64,000 nt of DNA from CAWBAT01 sp046331665 (lineage in GTDB: Bacteria; Acidobacteriota; Terriglobia; Versatilivoradales; Versatilivoraceae): contig JAXLQK010000017.1 of assembly GCA_046331665.1 (NCBI GenBank), forward strand, positions 79,303-143,302, in the 5' to 3' direction. Of the stretch, positions 37,512-45,859 are shown in pieces; position 1 is the stretch's first letter, and each line of letters opens with the position of its first letter. The position numbers and the translations under genes are program-made. The notes beneath the pieces were generated by a model. It saw nothing but the letters and a program-made list of their open reading frames with translations. It did no database searches and was not told the DNA's origin.

Positions 37512-38119
37512 AGGAAAGCCTCCTTCTCTAAAGGTCTAAGTTCTCAACTGGTGAGCGTTCGACAGGCTGGCTCGAGAAGAGAACTTTTCTCGTTTTTAAA
37601 TGGCGAATGAATCTGTTTGAGGCATCTTTGAAAGTCCGCCTCGTTTGCTGGTTGAATGAAGAGAAGCAATCAAATCAGTGAATGTCCTGCCAAGGAAAGC
37701 ATTCAGGAGGAATCAAATCCCTGGGGATGAAAGAATGGCCGGGAATTCCCGCTCATTCCTTAAGAACAAGCTATCAGAAAATGGCCTTGGTTGAAAAGCA
37801 GGAACAGCACTCCCCATATTTTGACTGAAGTCTCGCTGAAGGAGTATAGTTCTCTCACCGGTTATCCATATCCCCAGATCGAGGACGAAGAATAACTCTT
37901 TGGGAGAATTCTCATGGCCAGAAATAGGCCGAGGGACTGGTTCATGGCGAAATTAGGCCGACCTTGAACACGAGGGCATAACAGAGGTGACTGAAAACGG
38001 AAATACGAATTTATTGTTACTCGCTTAGATAGTCTACTCGTCTTTGCTACGCCTTGGTATTCTTCAGAGGAGCACGGCACGAACCGGATCGAGTAGTGGA
38101 GTTGAAAGAATTGGCCTAA
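37512..38119. other. Intergenic region, nothing recognised
   Basis: About 600 bases between the GH106 gene start and a hairpin repeat. Short open frames on both strands look like noise, and no RNA or strong hairpin was seen. The GH106 promoter should be near its left end. Confidence 0.4.
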
Positions 38120-38186
38120 GTAGCGGCGCTCTGAGCGCCGTTGTTCTGCAAGTGATTGAATTTCGGCGGTCATAGACCGCCACTAC
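38120..38186. repeat. Double-hairpin repeat (copy A) covering the stop codon of a DUF1080 gene
   Basis: GTAGCGGCGCTCTGAGCGCC followed by about 24 nt and GGCGGTCATAGACCGCCACTA: two palindromic hairpins. Related copies are at 40988-41057 and 47663-47730. The restored stop codon of the minus-strand DUF1080 gene (38183-38185) lies inside its end. Confidence 0.8.
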
Positions 38187-39095
38187 CACAGCTCCCGCTC
38201 TTTGGTCTCCCAGTATTTCAGCAATCTGCTGAGCTCCTTAATCCGAATATTGCGGTATTCGACTTGTTTTTTCCCCGGGTCTCCGCCGTGAACCTGCAAG
38301 GCCAAGGTAGCCTCGGTCTTCTAAAGTGCCTTCGAATTTCTTTTCGCTGGTGTAGTCTGTGACCAAGGTGCCGTTGATATAGCTCACAATATGCGGTGGG
38401 TTTCCTTCCACCTTTGCCCGAATCGTATTCCAATCGTTTATCTTCCAAATGTGCGGCCAGTCTTCAAGTTTGAAGAAGGGCCGACCGCCTGCTCCCTTGT
38501 CATTACGAGGGGCTTGAACCGCATTCACGGCAACCAACGTTTTCTTTTGTGCGTCTGAGAAAACGCCCTCGAGCAGAAACGTGCGGTTGGTCATCCCATC
38601 CAGTCTTTCACGATAGATCTCTCCAACGTCGCCATTCTCGTAGTAATCGACCATGATCTGGTAGCACTGTCCCATTTCCGTGCTGCGCAGGAAAAAGCCA
38701 GAATCCATTCCCCAGGTGGGTTTGACTTCAAAAATGACTTCAAAATTGCCAAATTTTTGATCCGTCAGAAGAATTCCGCCATTCCCACTTCCCGGCGGAT
38801 CCTGTTGCCCGACAATGGCGCCGTTGACAACGGTCCACGAGCCGCCTGTTCCATGATGGATCTTGGTAGGGTTCTTATGCCACCCTTTGAGATTTTTCCC
38901 GTTAAAGAGATATCGGAAGCCAGGCTCCAGCTTCGGCTTCTTCTGGCCACCGAATGCCTTTATTGAGTGCGTCATGAGGGACAATCCCATAACACCCAAG
39001 GTCAAGATCCCTAGAATTAATATTGTCTTGGAGCGACCGTGCTGCCAGCTCCTGCTCAAGAAATCCGGTACACGGTCTGATTTGATGTAGCGCAT
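38183..39095 (-). CDS. DUF1080 (3-keto-disaccharide hydrolase-like) protein, frameshift near the 3' end
   Basis: About 304 codons when restored. After an N-terminal membrane segment ('KTILILGILTLGVMGLSL') it has the DUF1080 lectin-like fold: 'FRYLFNGKNLKGWHKNPTK', 'GSWTVVNGAIVGQQDPPGSG', 'FEVKPTWGMDSGFFLRSTE' and 'WNTIRAKVEGNPPHIVSYIN'. As written the frame ends 'GYLGLAGSRRRPG', but removing one G near 38308 gives 'LALQVHGGDPGKKQVEYRNI' and then 'RIKEL', the standard family ending, up to TAG 38183-38185. Family members hydrolyse or bind 3-ketoglycosides. ATG 39095 is preferred to TTG 39107. Confidence 0.85.
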
Positions 39096-39512
39096 TGGAT
39101 GCCTCAATCCTCTCTTCCTGAAAAATAGGGTTGCACACTGAATGCTGCATACTTAAATAGGATTTTCCTTCGAAGGCAAGAAAAAAGCGGCAGGACTCAA
39201 CCGCGAAATCGAATGCAGAAGCCCTTAAAAAAAAATTAGTAAAAGGGCAATGGGGCGATTCCGAGGGATTGAGATGGAAGTTTTCATGACCCAGGTCAAG
39301 ACGGCCCAAGAATTCGTCCAATAAGGGTCTCGGGCGAGAGATAGGAATGGCAAGAGAGCATTGGATTAAACCTCAGATCGCGGCAAACAGGGAGCCGCAT
39401 GATGATCGAAATAATTCTTGACAGGGAGCAAAAGTTGGATCGGAATTAATGATGACAAGTTTCGATGACGTCTTCTTTCCTGGCAGAATTGCTGATTACA
39501 GGAGGAAGAAAC
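39096..39512. other. Intergenic region, nothing recognised
   Basis: About 417 A/T-richer bases between divergent genes, including a nine-A run near 39228. Promoters for both flanking genes should be here. No gene was recognised. Confidence 0.4.
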
Positions 39513-39728
39513 ATGGTCACGATCCCTGAGTACTTCAAGCCGGTGTTTGAACACACCAAGGAGTCGCTCATCGACTTATTGAATAATCCCTACCTTTGGT
39601 CTGATCCAATGATCACCAAGACTCTGGAAAGAGTGGGAGGCAAACCGTTTGATATCGAGGATGCGCGTTTGCTGATCAAGGACTATCTGGCCGTTTTAGC
39701 GGAAAGAATTCGTAAGGAGACTTTCTAA
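39513..39728 (+). CDS. Small protein of unknown function (71 residues)
   Basis: ATG 39513 has an excellent AGGAGGAAG ribosome site 6-8 nt upstream, which is the main reason to call this a gene and to prefer it over the longer frame from 39465. The sequence is acidic and helical ('YFKPVFEHTKESLIDLLNNP', then 'FDIEDARLLIKDYLAVLAER') with no signal peptide, Cys or known motif. It ends 162 nt before the cyanophycin-N-like gene and shares its direction, so they may form one transcription unit. I do not recognise a family. Confidence 0.65.
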   Translation: MVTIPEYFKPVFEHTKESLIDLLNNPYLWSDPMITKTLERVGGKPFDIEDARLLIKDYLAVLAERIRKETF

Positions 39729-39889
39729 TTCTCGCAGTTCCCAAAAGACGCGCGCGAGACGCTCAGCAGACCCCGCGATAAGGTTTACTCCCTGGAATCA
39801 AGGGATCTAGGGATTCCAAATACGGTCGTTGATTAACGTCAAACACAACCCAACCTTCACAGGGAAGAAGACGTCACTCTCCAACGTTC

Positions 39890-40966
39890 ATGACGCTCCA
39901 GATCGTCACCTCCCGCATATCCATTTACGAAGTGGAAGTGGATGTGGGGAGTCTGGCTGCCCGGACAACCCGGGACCTCTCGAATTTCACTGAAAAATTA
40001 GTTGAGTTGATTCCGAGCCTGACATCGCACCGCTGTGTGGCAGGCGAGGATGGTGGTTTCGTCAAGGAATTGCGAAAGGGGACAGACTTCGCCCATGTTC
40101 TAGAGCATGTCTTGCTGGAGCTTCAGCACTTGGCCGATCCTGAGCGAAGGGTCTATCGGGGATGGACGCGACGTAGGTCCGAGAACGGTCCCGAAAGCAG
40201 CATCTACGTCATTCACTATGAGGCAAGAGATTTCCTGACTGGCCGACTGGCGGCGGCGATGGGAGTGCAGTTGATCAAAAATCTGGTGGCCGGCCAACCG
40301 GTGGATATCATTCGGATGATTCGCCAGTTGGAGGACCCTGTCTCTTTTTATGAAGAAAGAAAAAAGTTCCCGTCGCGGTCTATTATTCCTGAGATTGAAA
40401 TCCTTTGGGAGTCGGCCAAGGTGGACTACCTGGAAGTTGACATGGCCAGGCAGGACTTTGGCACCATTGATCTGCCGATGTCCCGGGAAACTGTCTTGAG
40501 CGGGTTTTCGCCAAAAGAAAAACGTTCCATTGGATTGGCGCTTAAACATCTAAGACCCCATTTGAGCGAACTACAGACTCGCTGGCTGGAGAAAGTGTCT
40601 GAATTTGGCGGAAGGTATACCGAGTCCTTTCGAGAACCTATCGAAGCTTTGAGCATGAGTCCCTCGATCTTGGCCTTGGAGAATGGACAACTCCAGGATT
40701 ACGATCGAATCGTGTTTGAGGCCAGCCGCTTGCTGGCAGTCTCTGAAGTCCCCTTTTCTCTTGTGTTGCACGCCTTGCAGCTTTATGAAGAAGAAATCAT
40801 GGCCAGGCTGTTGGAGGTGTTTCCTGACAGGGAAGAATTGGCCGACAGCTGGAAGGGTTTACAGAGCTTGTTTCATCACCATTTGATGAATATCTCTCTG
40901 GCCTATTTTGAACACCTTCACCTCAAACGGGCTCCGGCCAAGCGAACTCCGGTTCATTTGCTCTAA
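39890..40966 (+). CDS. Protein with a cyanophycin-synthetase N-terminal-like domain and an all-helical C-terminus
   Basis: 358 residues. Residues about 30-145 closely follow the N-terminal domain of cyanophycin synthetase (CphA): 'LVELIPSLTSHRC', 'GGFVKELRKGTDFAHVLEHVLLELQHLA' broken by a short gap, and 'YVIHYEARDFLTGRLAAAMGVQLI'. The ATP-grasp and Mur-ligase parts of CphA are missing, so it cannot make cyanophycin by itself. Residues about 200-345 are helical with 'ELQTRWLEKVSEFGG' and 'EVPFSLVLHALQLYEEEIMA', which resembles sensory helical domains but I cannot name one. Its stop codon overlaps the left end of a hairpin repeat. No Shine-Dalgarno was seen at ATG 39890. Confidence 0.75.
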   Translation: MTLQIVTSRISIYEVEVDVGSLAARTTRDLSNFTEKLVELIPSLTSHRCVAGEDGGFVKELRKGTDFAHVLEHVLLELQHLADPERRVYRGWTRRRSENGPESSIYVIHYEARDFLTGRLAAAMGVQLIKNLVAGQPVDIIRMIRQLEDPVSFYEERKKFPSRSIIPEIEILWESAKVDYLEVDMARQDFGTIDLPMSRETVLSGFSPKEKRSIGLALKHLRPHLSELQTRWLEKVSEFGGRYTESFREPIEALSMSPSILALENGQLQDYDRIVFEASRLLAVSEVPFSLVLHALQLYEEEIMARLLEVFPDREELADSWKGLQSLFHHHLMNISLAYFEHLHLKRAPAKRTPVHLL

Positions 40967-41057
40967 CAGGTTGCCTGAAAACTCATTGTAGCGGCGCTCT
41001 ATGAGCGCCTGTCTCGATCAAATGAACTCTTCGGATTCGGCGGTCACTCCTGCCGCT
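40963..41057. repeat. Partial MITE-like hairpin repeat (copy B)
   Basis: Begins CTAACAGGTTGCCTGAAAAC, nearly the terminal repeat of the element at 47638, and continues with GTAGCGGCGCTC and the GGCGGTCA part. The right terminal repeat is absent; a gene begins 28 nt on. The CTAACA start provides the TAA stop of the preceding gene. Confidence 0.75.
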
Positions 41058-41084
41058 TTCAGACCCCCCAAAAAAGGAGACTCA

Positions 41085-42389
41085 ATGCGTCGACGACAGC
41101 TATTGAAAGGGCTCATGGCGATGCCATGGGTGGCGTCTGAACTTTATGCCCAGCGGACTCGTGGTCTGCCCCCCTTGACGATCAAGGAAGTTCGCGTGAT
41201 CACCACCAGCCCGGGTAAAGTTTATCCCTGGATTTTCGTCAAAATTATCACCAGCGAGCCAGGTCTTTATGGAATTGGCTCGGCGAGCCACGCTTATCAG
41301 GCCTTTGCCGTTGCTGAATCGCTGCGCAAACACATGGCCCCTTTTTGGGTCGGGAAACCGGTGGATGAGATTGAAGACTTGTGGCAGGAAACCAATGTTC
41401 ATTCCTATTGGCGGAATAGTGTCCTCATCAACAACGCGCTGAGCGGCCTGGACATGGCGCTTTGGGATATCAAAGGCAAGAGAGCAGGGATGCCTGTCTA
41501 CGAATTGTTGGGGGGAAAGGTGCGCGATGCCGTCCCGTGTTATGCCCATGCGGACGGGAACACCTTGAAGGAAGTGGAGGACAACGTTCGCAAATATATG
41601 GAGGAAGGCTACCGACATGTCCGTGCTCAAATCGGCGGCTATGGAGGCGGAGGCTTTATCCCTGCCGGTGCAGGTAGCCGAGTAACAGGGGGATACTCAG
41701 GGCCGGGCTTCGACGAAGACCTTTACCTGGAAACCGTCCCCAAACTGTTCGCCCATCTTCGAACCCAACTCGGATGGGACGTCAAGTTGCTGCACGACGT
41801 CCATGAACACTTGTCACCCAGCAAGGCCAGGGAGTTTGCCAAGCTGATGGAGCCCTATCATTTGTTCTTTGTGGAAGACATTCTTCCGCCCGAGCAAATC
41901 GAATGGTTCCGCCTGATTCGTCAAGTGTGTACGACGCCCATGGCCATGGGGGAACTTTTCCTGCATCCATTAGAGTGGACGCCACTCATTTCGGAAAGGC
42001 TGATTGATTTCATCCGTTGTCGAGTCTCAGCGATCGGAGGAATCACTCCAACCAAGAAGGTAGCAACACTTTGCGAAGCCTTTGGAGTTCGTACGGCCTT
42101 TCAAGAAGGGGGCGACAATGATCCGGTCAACCTGTTGGCCGCCTATCATGTCGATATGAATATTGCGAGCTTTGGCATCCAGGAAGAAAACCATTTTCCC
42201 CAGCTTGTCTACGACATGATGCCGGGGACTCCCGTGATCAAAGGAGGCTACCTCTACGGAAGTGAAAAGCCCGGACTGGGGATTGACCTGGACGAAGAAA
42301 TGGCCAAGAAGTATCCGATCCCGGAGCCGACGCCAAACCCCGGTTGGATGGGAGTCCGACAAATCGACGGTTCGGTCGTGAAACCTTAA
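41085..42389 (+). CDS. Exported mandelate-racemase/enolase-family dehydratase, D-mannonate-dehydratase-like
   Basis: From ATG 41085 (AAGGAG 7 nt upstream) 434 residues. The N-terminus 'MRRRQLLKGLMAMPW' carries a short Tat-like signal. The enolase-superfamily barrel is well kept: metal ligands in 'LLHDVHEHLSP' (Asp), 'FFVEDILPPEQ' (Glu) and 'AMGELFLHP' (Glu). 'GLDMALWDIKGKRAGMPVYE' is the family's capping-domain join and 'HVRAQIGG' provides the ManD-like Arg. 'PTPNPGWMG' near the end is also ManD/RspA-like. It should dehydrate a sugar acid. With GH106, DUF1080 and RraA-like genes nearby, it fits sugar breakdown outside the cytoplasm, though its true substrate is not known. Confidence 0.88.
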   Translation: MRRRQLLKGLMAMPWVASELYAQRTRGLPPLTIKEVRVITTSPGKVYPWIFVKIITSEPGLYGIGSASHAYQAFAVAESLRKHMAPFWVGKPVDEIEDLWQETNVHSYWRNSVLINNALSGLDMALWDIKGKRAGMPVYELLGGKVRDAVPCYAHADGNTLKEVEDNVRKYMEEGYRHVRAQIGGYGGGGFIPAGAGSRVTGGYSGPGFDEDLYLETVPKLFAHLRTQLGWDVKLLHDVHEHLSPSKAREFAKLMEPYHLFFVEDILPPEQIEWFRLIRQVCTTPMAMGELFLHPLEWTPLISERLIDFIRCRVSAIGGITPTKKVATLCEAFGVRTAFQEGGDNDPVNLLAAYHVDMNIASFGIQEENHFPQLVYDMMPGTPVIKGGYLYGSEKPGLGIDLDEEMAKKYPIPEPTPNPGWMGVRQIDGSVVKP

Positions 42390-42813
42390 ATGACGCATTT
42401 TTTCCTGGCATCCATGGGCTATCCTTGAGTTTTCAACTTTATGGTTGACAGTTTTCCTCTTCCAACCAAGGGCTGGTGAGCCCTTTTTGCAGCATCTCTG
42501 CCTTTGCCGCAAGTCATAGCAGGATCGGTTGACCGCACCTGAATAAAAGATGCGAAGTGCTCCATACGGCTCAGTAGAGCGTGAAATGACGCACTGCTGC
42601 CGAACCCTTTCCATGTTGACCTTGGTAAGTTTCTGATACAAAAGCGGTTAAAATTGTATCCGCGGAGTCTATTTTGGAAGCCTATGTGCAAAAATTCAGC
42701 AGGTAAGAGTTTAGCCCAGCTGAGGGGTATGAGAACAATCAACACCATAGACGATTTCTGGAGGCTCAAATTCCACTTGGTTTCGACTGGAATCATTGAG
42801 TGAGGGCCGGATC
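42390..42813. other. Intergenic region with terminator
   Basis: About 424 bases between the dehydratase gene and the corrinoid operon. It holds the terminator at 42468; beyond that no gene, and no convincing cobalamin riboswitch, was recognised. Confidence 0.45.
42468..42489 (+). terminator. Rho-independent terminator
   Basis: AAGGGCT pairs with AGCCCTT (7 bp, loop GGTG), running into a T-tract at 42484-42488. It is 79 nt after the stop of the mannonate-dehydratase-like gene. Confidence 0.75.
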
Positions 42814-44075
42814 ATGACCAGCAAGGAACGCGTCGTAACCAGTTTGTCGCACCGGCAGCCGGATCGCATTCCTATAGACTTCGGGAGCACGTTGACGACT
42901 GGAGTCCATGTGAGCTGTGTTTCTGCTCTTCGCGAGTTTTATGGATTGGAATCGCATCCCGTGAAAGTCCACGAACCTTATCAGATGCTGGGTTTGGTTG
43001 AGGGAGATTTGAAAGATGCCATGGGGGTTGATACCGACGCCGTCTATCCCCCCAAAACCATCTTTGGGTTCCCCAACGATGATTGGCATCCTTGGAGGAC
43101 GCCGCAAGGGCTTGAAGTTCTTATCCCGCAAGCCTTTCAAACCACTGTGGACGAGAAGGGGGATATACTGATCTATCCGGAAGGAGATCGATCGGCTCCG
43201 CCGAGCGGACGCATGCCAAAGGACGGGTATTTTTTCGATGCGATCATCCGTCAGGAACCGTTCGATGATGAGCATCTGAATCTGGAAGACAATCTAGAGG
43301 AGTTTGGCCCCATCAGCGAGAAGGACCTCCGGCATATCCAGCGCTCGATGGATGAGCTGCAAGGGACTTCGCGTGCCATTGTCGCCACATTTGGGGGGAC
43401 GGCCTTCGGAGATATCGCCCTGGTGCCGGCTCCGTTTCTGAAACATCCCAAAGGAATCCGTGATATTGCCGAATGGTATGTCTCAACACGCACCCGGCGA
43501 GATTACATCCATGCCATCTTCTCCAAACAATGTGACTATGCGATCGCCAACCTGGAGAAAATCTATCCAATCGTCGGCAATCGAATCGACGTCGTTTTTA
43601 TTTGCGGGACCGACTTTGGAACCCAGACCTCGAGTTTCTGCTCGGTGGACACCTTTCTTAGTCTCTATTTCCCGTATTACAAACGCGTGAATGATTGGAT
43701 CCACACCAATACAACCTGGAAGACCTTCAAGCATTCCTGCGGGTCGGTCAACCGCTTTATCCCTGCGATGATCGAAGCCGGGTTCGATATTCTCAATCCC
43801 GTGCAGTGTTCAGCGGCGGGGATGGAGGCTGAAAAGATCAAAGCAGAATTTGGAGATCACATTGTTTTTTGGGGTGGAGGGGTAGATACTCAAAAAGTAC
43901 TTCCCTTCGGCACTCCCGCCGAAGTTCGTTCGCAGGTTCTTGAACGCTGCCGCATTTTTTCGAGGAACGGTGGGTTCATTTTCAATACGATTCACAATAT
44001 CCAGGCGCGGACTCAGTCGAGAATATCGTAGCGATGGTGGAGGCTATTAAAGAGTTTAATAGGGGCGGAAGTTGA
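42814..44075 (+). CDS. URO-D-fold corrinoid methyltransferase (MtaA/MtbA-like), frameshift near the 3' end
   Basis: About 420 codons when restored. 'MTSKERVVTSLSHRQPDRIP' is the usual start of such proteins. The zinc-site ligands are present: H-x-C in 'FKHSCGSVNRF' (about residue 308) and the later Cys in 'LNPVQCSAAGM'. The written frame ends at TAG 44029-44031 after 'FNTIHNIQAR'. Adding one C near 44013 continues 'TPVENIVAMVEAIKEFNRGG' to TGA 44073-44075, the normal family ending. It should move a methyl group between a methyl donor and the corrinoid protein encoded next. ATG 42814 has GAGGG upstream. It is the first gene of a four-gene corrinoid module. Confidence 0.87.
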
Positions 44076-44196
44076 TTGCGGAAGAGGCGAAGGCAGGGAG
44101 GTTAGCCCGGGAATCGGGGCGGAAACGCAGGTTGTCAATTCGATCGTCGGCTGATTGAGCAGGCTATAGGTTAGATCAAACGAAAAGGAGGGAGTC

Positions 44197-44829
44197 ATGT
44201 CGAAGGAGGTTTACGACGCAATTCTGGATGGTGACACAAAGCGGGCGATTGCGGCGACGGAGAAGGCTCTTGCCGAGAATGCGAATCCCCAGGAGTTGGT
44301 GCAGAAGTTCATGATCCCTGCCATGGCAGAGGTCGGGAAGCGGTTCGAATGTGAGGAGTACTTCGTGCCGGAGATGTTAATTTCAGCTCGAGCCATGAAG
44401 GGAGCCTTGGAATTATTGCGGCCCAGGCTGGCGGCTCAAGGCGCGAAGCCCGTAGGGCGGGTGCTCATTGGGACCGTGAAAGGGGATTTGCATGACATCG
44501 GCAAGAATCTGGTGGCTTCGATGCTCGAAGGCGGAGGGTTCGAGGTGTTTGATTTGGGAACCGACGTGCCTCCCGAGCGATTTGTCGAAGCCGTCAAAGA
44601 AAAAAATCCCAATTTGATCTGCCTCTCGGCCCTATTGACCGTCACGATGCCTTCCATGAAGACTACCATCGAAGCCTTGAAGGAAGCGGGAATTCGCGAC
44701 CGTGTGAAGGTCCTGATTGGCGGTGCCCCTATCACGCAAGGCTTTGCAAACCAGATCGGGGCGGACGGGTATGGCGAGAATGCGGCGTCGGCCGTGAATC
44801 TGGCGCGTGATTTCGTTTCGGCAAGATAA
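44197..44829 (+). CDS. Methyltransferase corrinoid (cobalamin-binding) protein
   Basis: 210 residues, the normal size of MtaC/MtbC/MttC-type corrinoid proteins. Residues about 5-85 are the helical cap domain; residues about 88-208 are the B12-binding Rossmann domain. The cobalt-ligand motif D-x-H-x-x-G is intact: 'GDLHDIGKNLV', with His at about residue 99. Further B12-fold motifs are 'SALLTVTMPSMKTT' (S-x-L) and 'IGGAPITQGFANQIGADGYG' (GG). It carries the methyl group on cobalamin between the methyltransferase partners. The ribosome site AGGAGGGA is excellent. The neighbours are its methyltransferase, a DUF1638 protein and its probable reactivator. Confidence 0.95.
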   Translation: MSKEVYDAILDGDTKRAIAATEKALAENANPQELVQKFMIPAMAEVGKRFECEEYFVPEMLISARAMKGALELLRPRLAAQGAKPVGRVLIGTVKGDLHDIGKNLVASMLEGGGFEVFDLGTDVPPERFVEAVKEKNPNLICLSALLTVTMPSMKTTIEALKEAGIRDRVKVLIGGAPITQGFANQIGADGYGENAASAVNLARDFVSAR

Positions 44830-45008
44830 AGCCTGTGCCTGATATTCGTTTAACTGATGTTTCGGAGCCCGTGTCCCCGCCTGTTTAATGGGAAAAGAGA
44901 GAACGTCTCGCCGGGGTCAATGGCTCCGGCCAAGGGGGGGAGGGATCTTTGTTGCTGCGGAGCTTCGTCGCGGCGACGGCAAATCGATTCCGAGGTGGGG
45001 GGAGCTGA

Positions 45009-45758
45009 ATGATGCGTTACAAGTTGATCAGCTGTGAGGTCCTATATCGCGAAATCTGTGCCACGCTGGCCCGGTCGCCGCATCAGATCGACGTGGAGTT
45101 TTGTTCGAAAGGGCTTCATGATTTGGGCGGTGCCGCCATGCGAGAAAGGCTGCAGGAAATCATCGATCGTGTCGACCCCACGAAGTATGACTGGATTTTG
45201 TTAGGCTATGCGCTCTGTGGCAATGGAATTCAGGGATTGGTCGCCCGAACGCTTCCGTTGGTCGTCCCGCGCGCGCACGACTGTATCGCCTTGCTCATGG
45301 GAAGCCGTCAGAGCTATCAGAAATATTTTGAAAATAATACGGGCGTTTATTTCCGTTCGACGGGCTGGCTCGAACGTGGCGGGAATTTGGAGCAGGTCAG
45401 TAACCGTATCATGTCTAATAAAGGGGTGAATTACAGCCTGCAGAATTTGATCGAAAAATACGGAGAAGAAAACGGCCGTTATCTTTACGAGCAATTTACC
45501 GACTATCAAAAACATTACCGTCAATTGACGTTTATTGAGATGGGGATTGAACCGGATGACCGTTTCGAGAAACAAGCCCAGGAAGAAGCGGGCCGTCGGG
45601 GATGGACGTTTGAAAAGATTCGCGGGGACCTTTGTTTATTTGAACGCCTGGTCTCGGGGGATTGGTCCGAAGCCGATTTTCTCGTGGTCCCCAAAGGGCA
45701 CCGGATCAAGCCAACCTATGGGGAAGACATCATCGGGCTGGAAGAAGTTACCGGGTAA
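45009..45758 (+). CDS. DUF1638 protein
   Basis: 249 residues matching DUF1638 as I know it: 'LISCEVLYREICATLARSPH' near the start, 'ILLGYALCGNGIQGL', 'VPRAHDCIALLMGSR' and 'YFRSTGWLERG'. The repeated Cys and His positions ('SCEVLYREIC', 'YALCGNG', 'RAHDCIALL') suggest metal or cofactor binding. DUF1638 genes commonly sit with corrinoid methyltransferase genes, and here it lies between the corrinoid protein and the ASKHA reactivator. Its biochemical role is not known to me. The start may be 45009 or the adjacent ATG 45012; GGGGGAG lies just upstream. Confidence 0.88.
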   Translation: MMRYKLISCEVLYREICATLARSPHQIDVEFCSKGLHDLGGAAMRERLQEIIDRVDPTKYDWILLGYALCGNGIQGLVARTLPLVVPRAHDCIALLMGSRQSYQKYFENNTGVYFRSTGWLERGGNLEQVSNRIMSNKGVNYSLQNLIEKYGEENGRYLYEQFTDYQKHYRQLTFIEMGIEPDDRFEKQAQEEAGRRGWTFEKIRGDLCLFERLVSGDWSEADFLVVPKGHRIKPTYGEDIIGLEEVTG

Positions 45759-45859
45759 TCCCGCTCTCCGCAAGCGCGCCGCGACCTCGCTAATTCAGGT
45801 TTTCTAATCAAAACCGGGTCAGTTTGCTGTTTGGCCCGAAGACAGGAACTGACAGATCC

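Noticed and set aside
36651..37610. Plus-strand open frame of 319 codons
   Set aside because: Antisense to the GH106 N-terminal part, which has unmistakable family motifs; no ribosome site or similarity.
42390..42813. Cobalamin riboswitch before the corrinoid operon
   Set aside because: No B12-box-like sequence or suitable structure was recognised by eye; only a simple terminator is clear.
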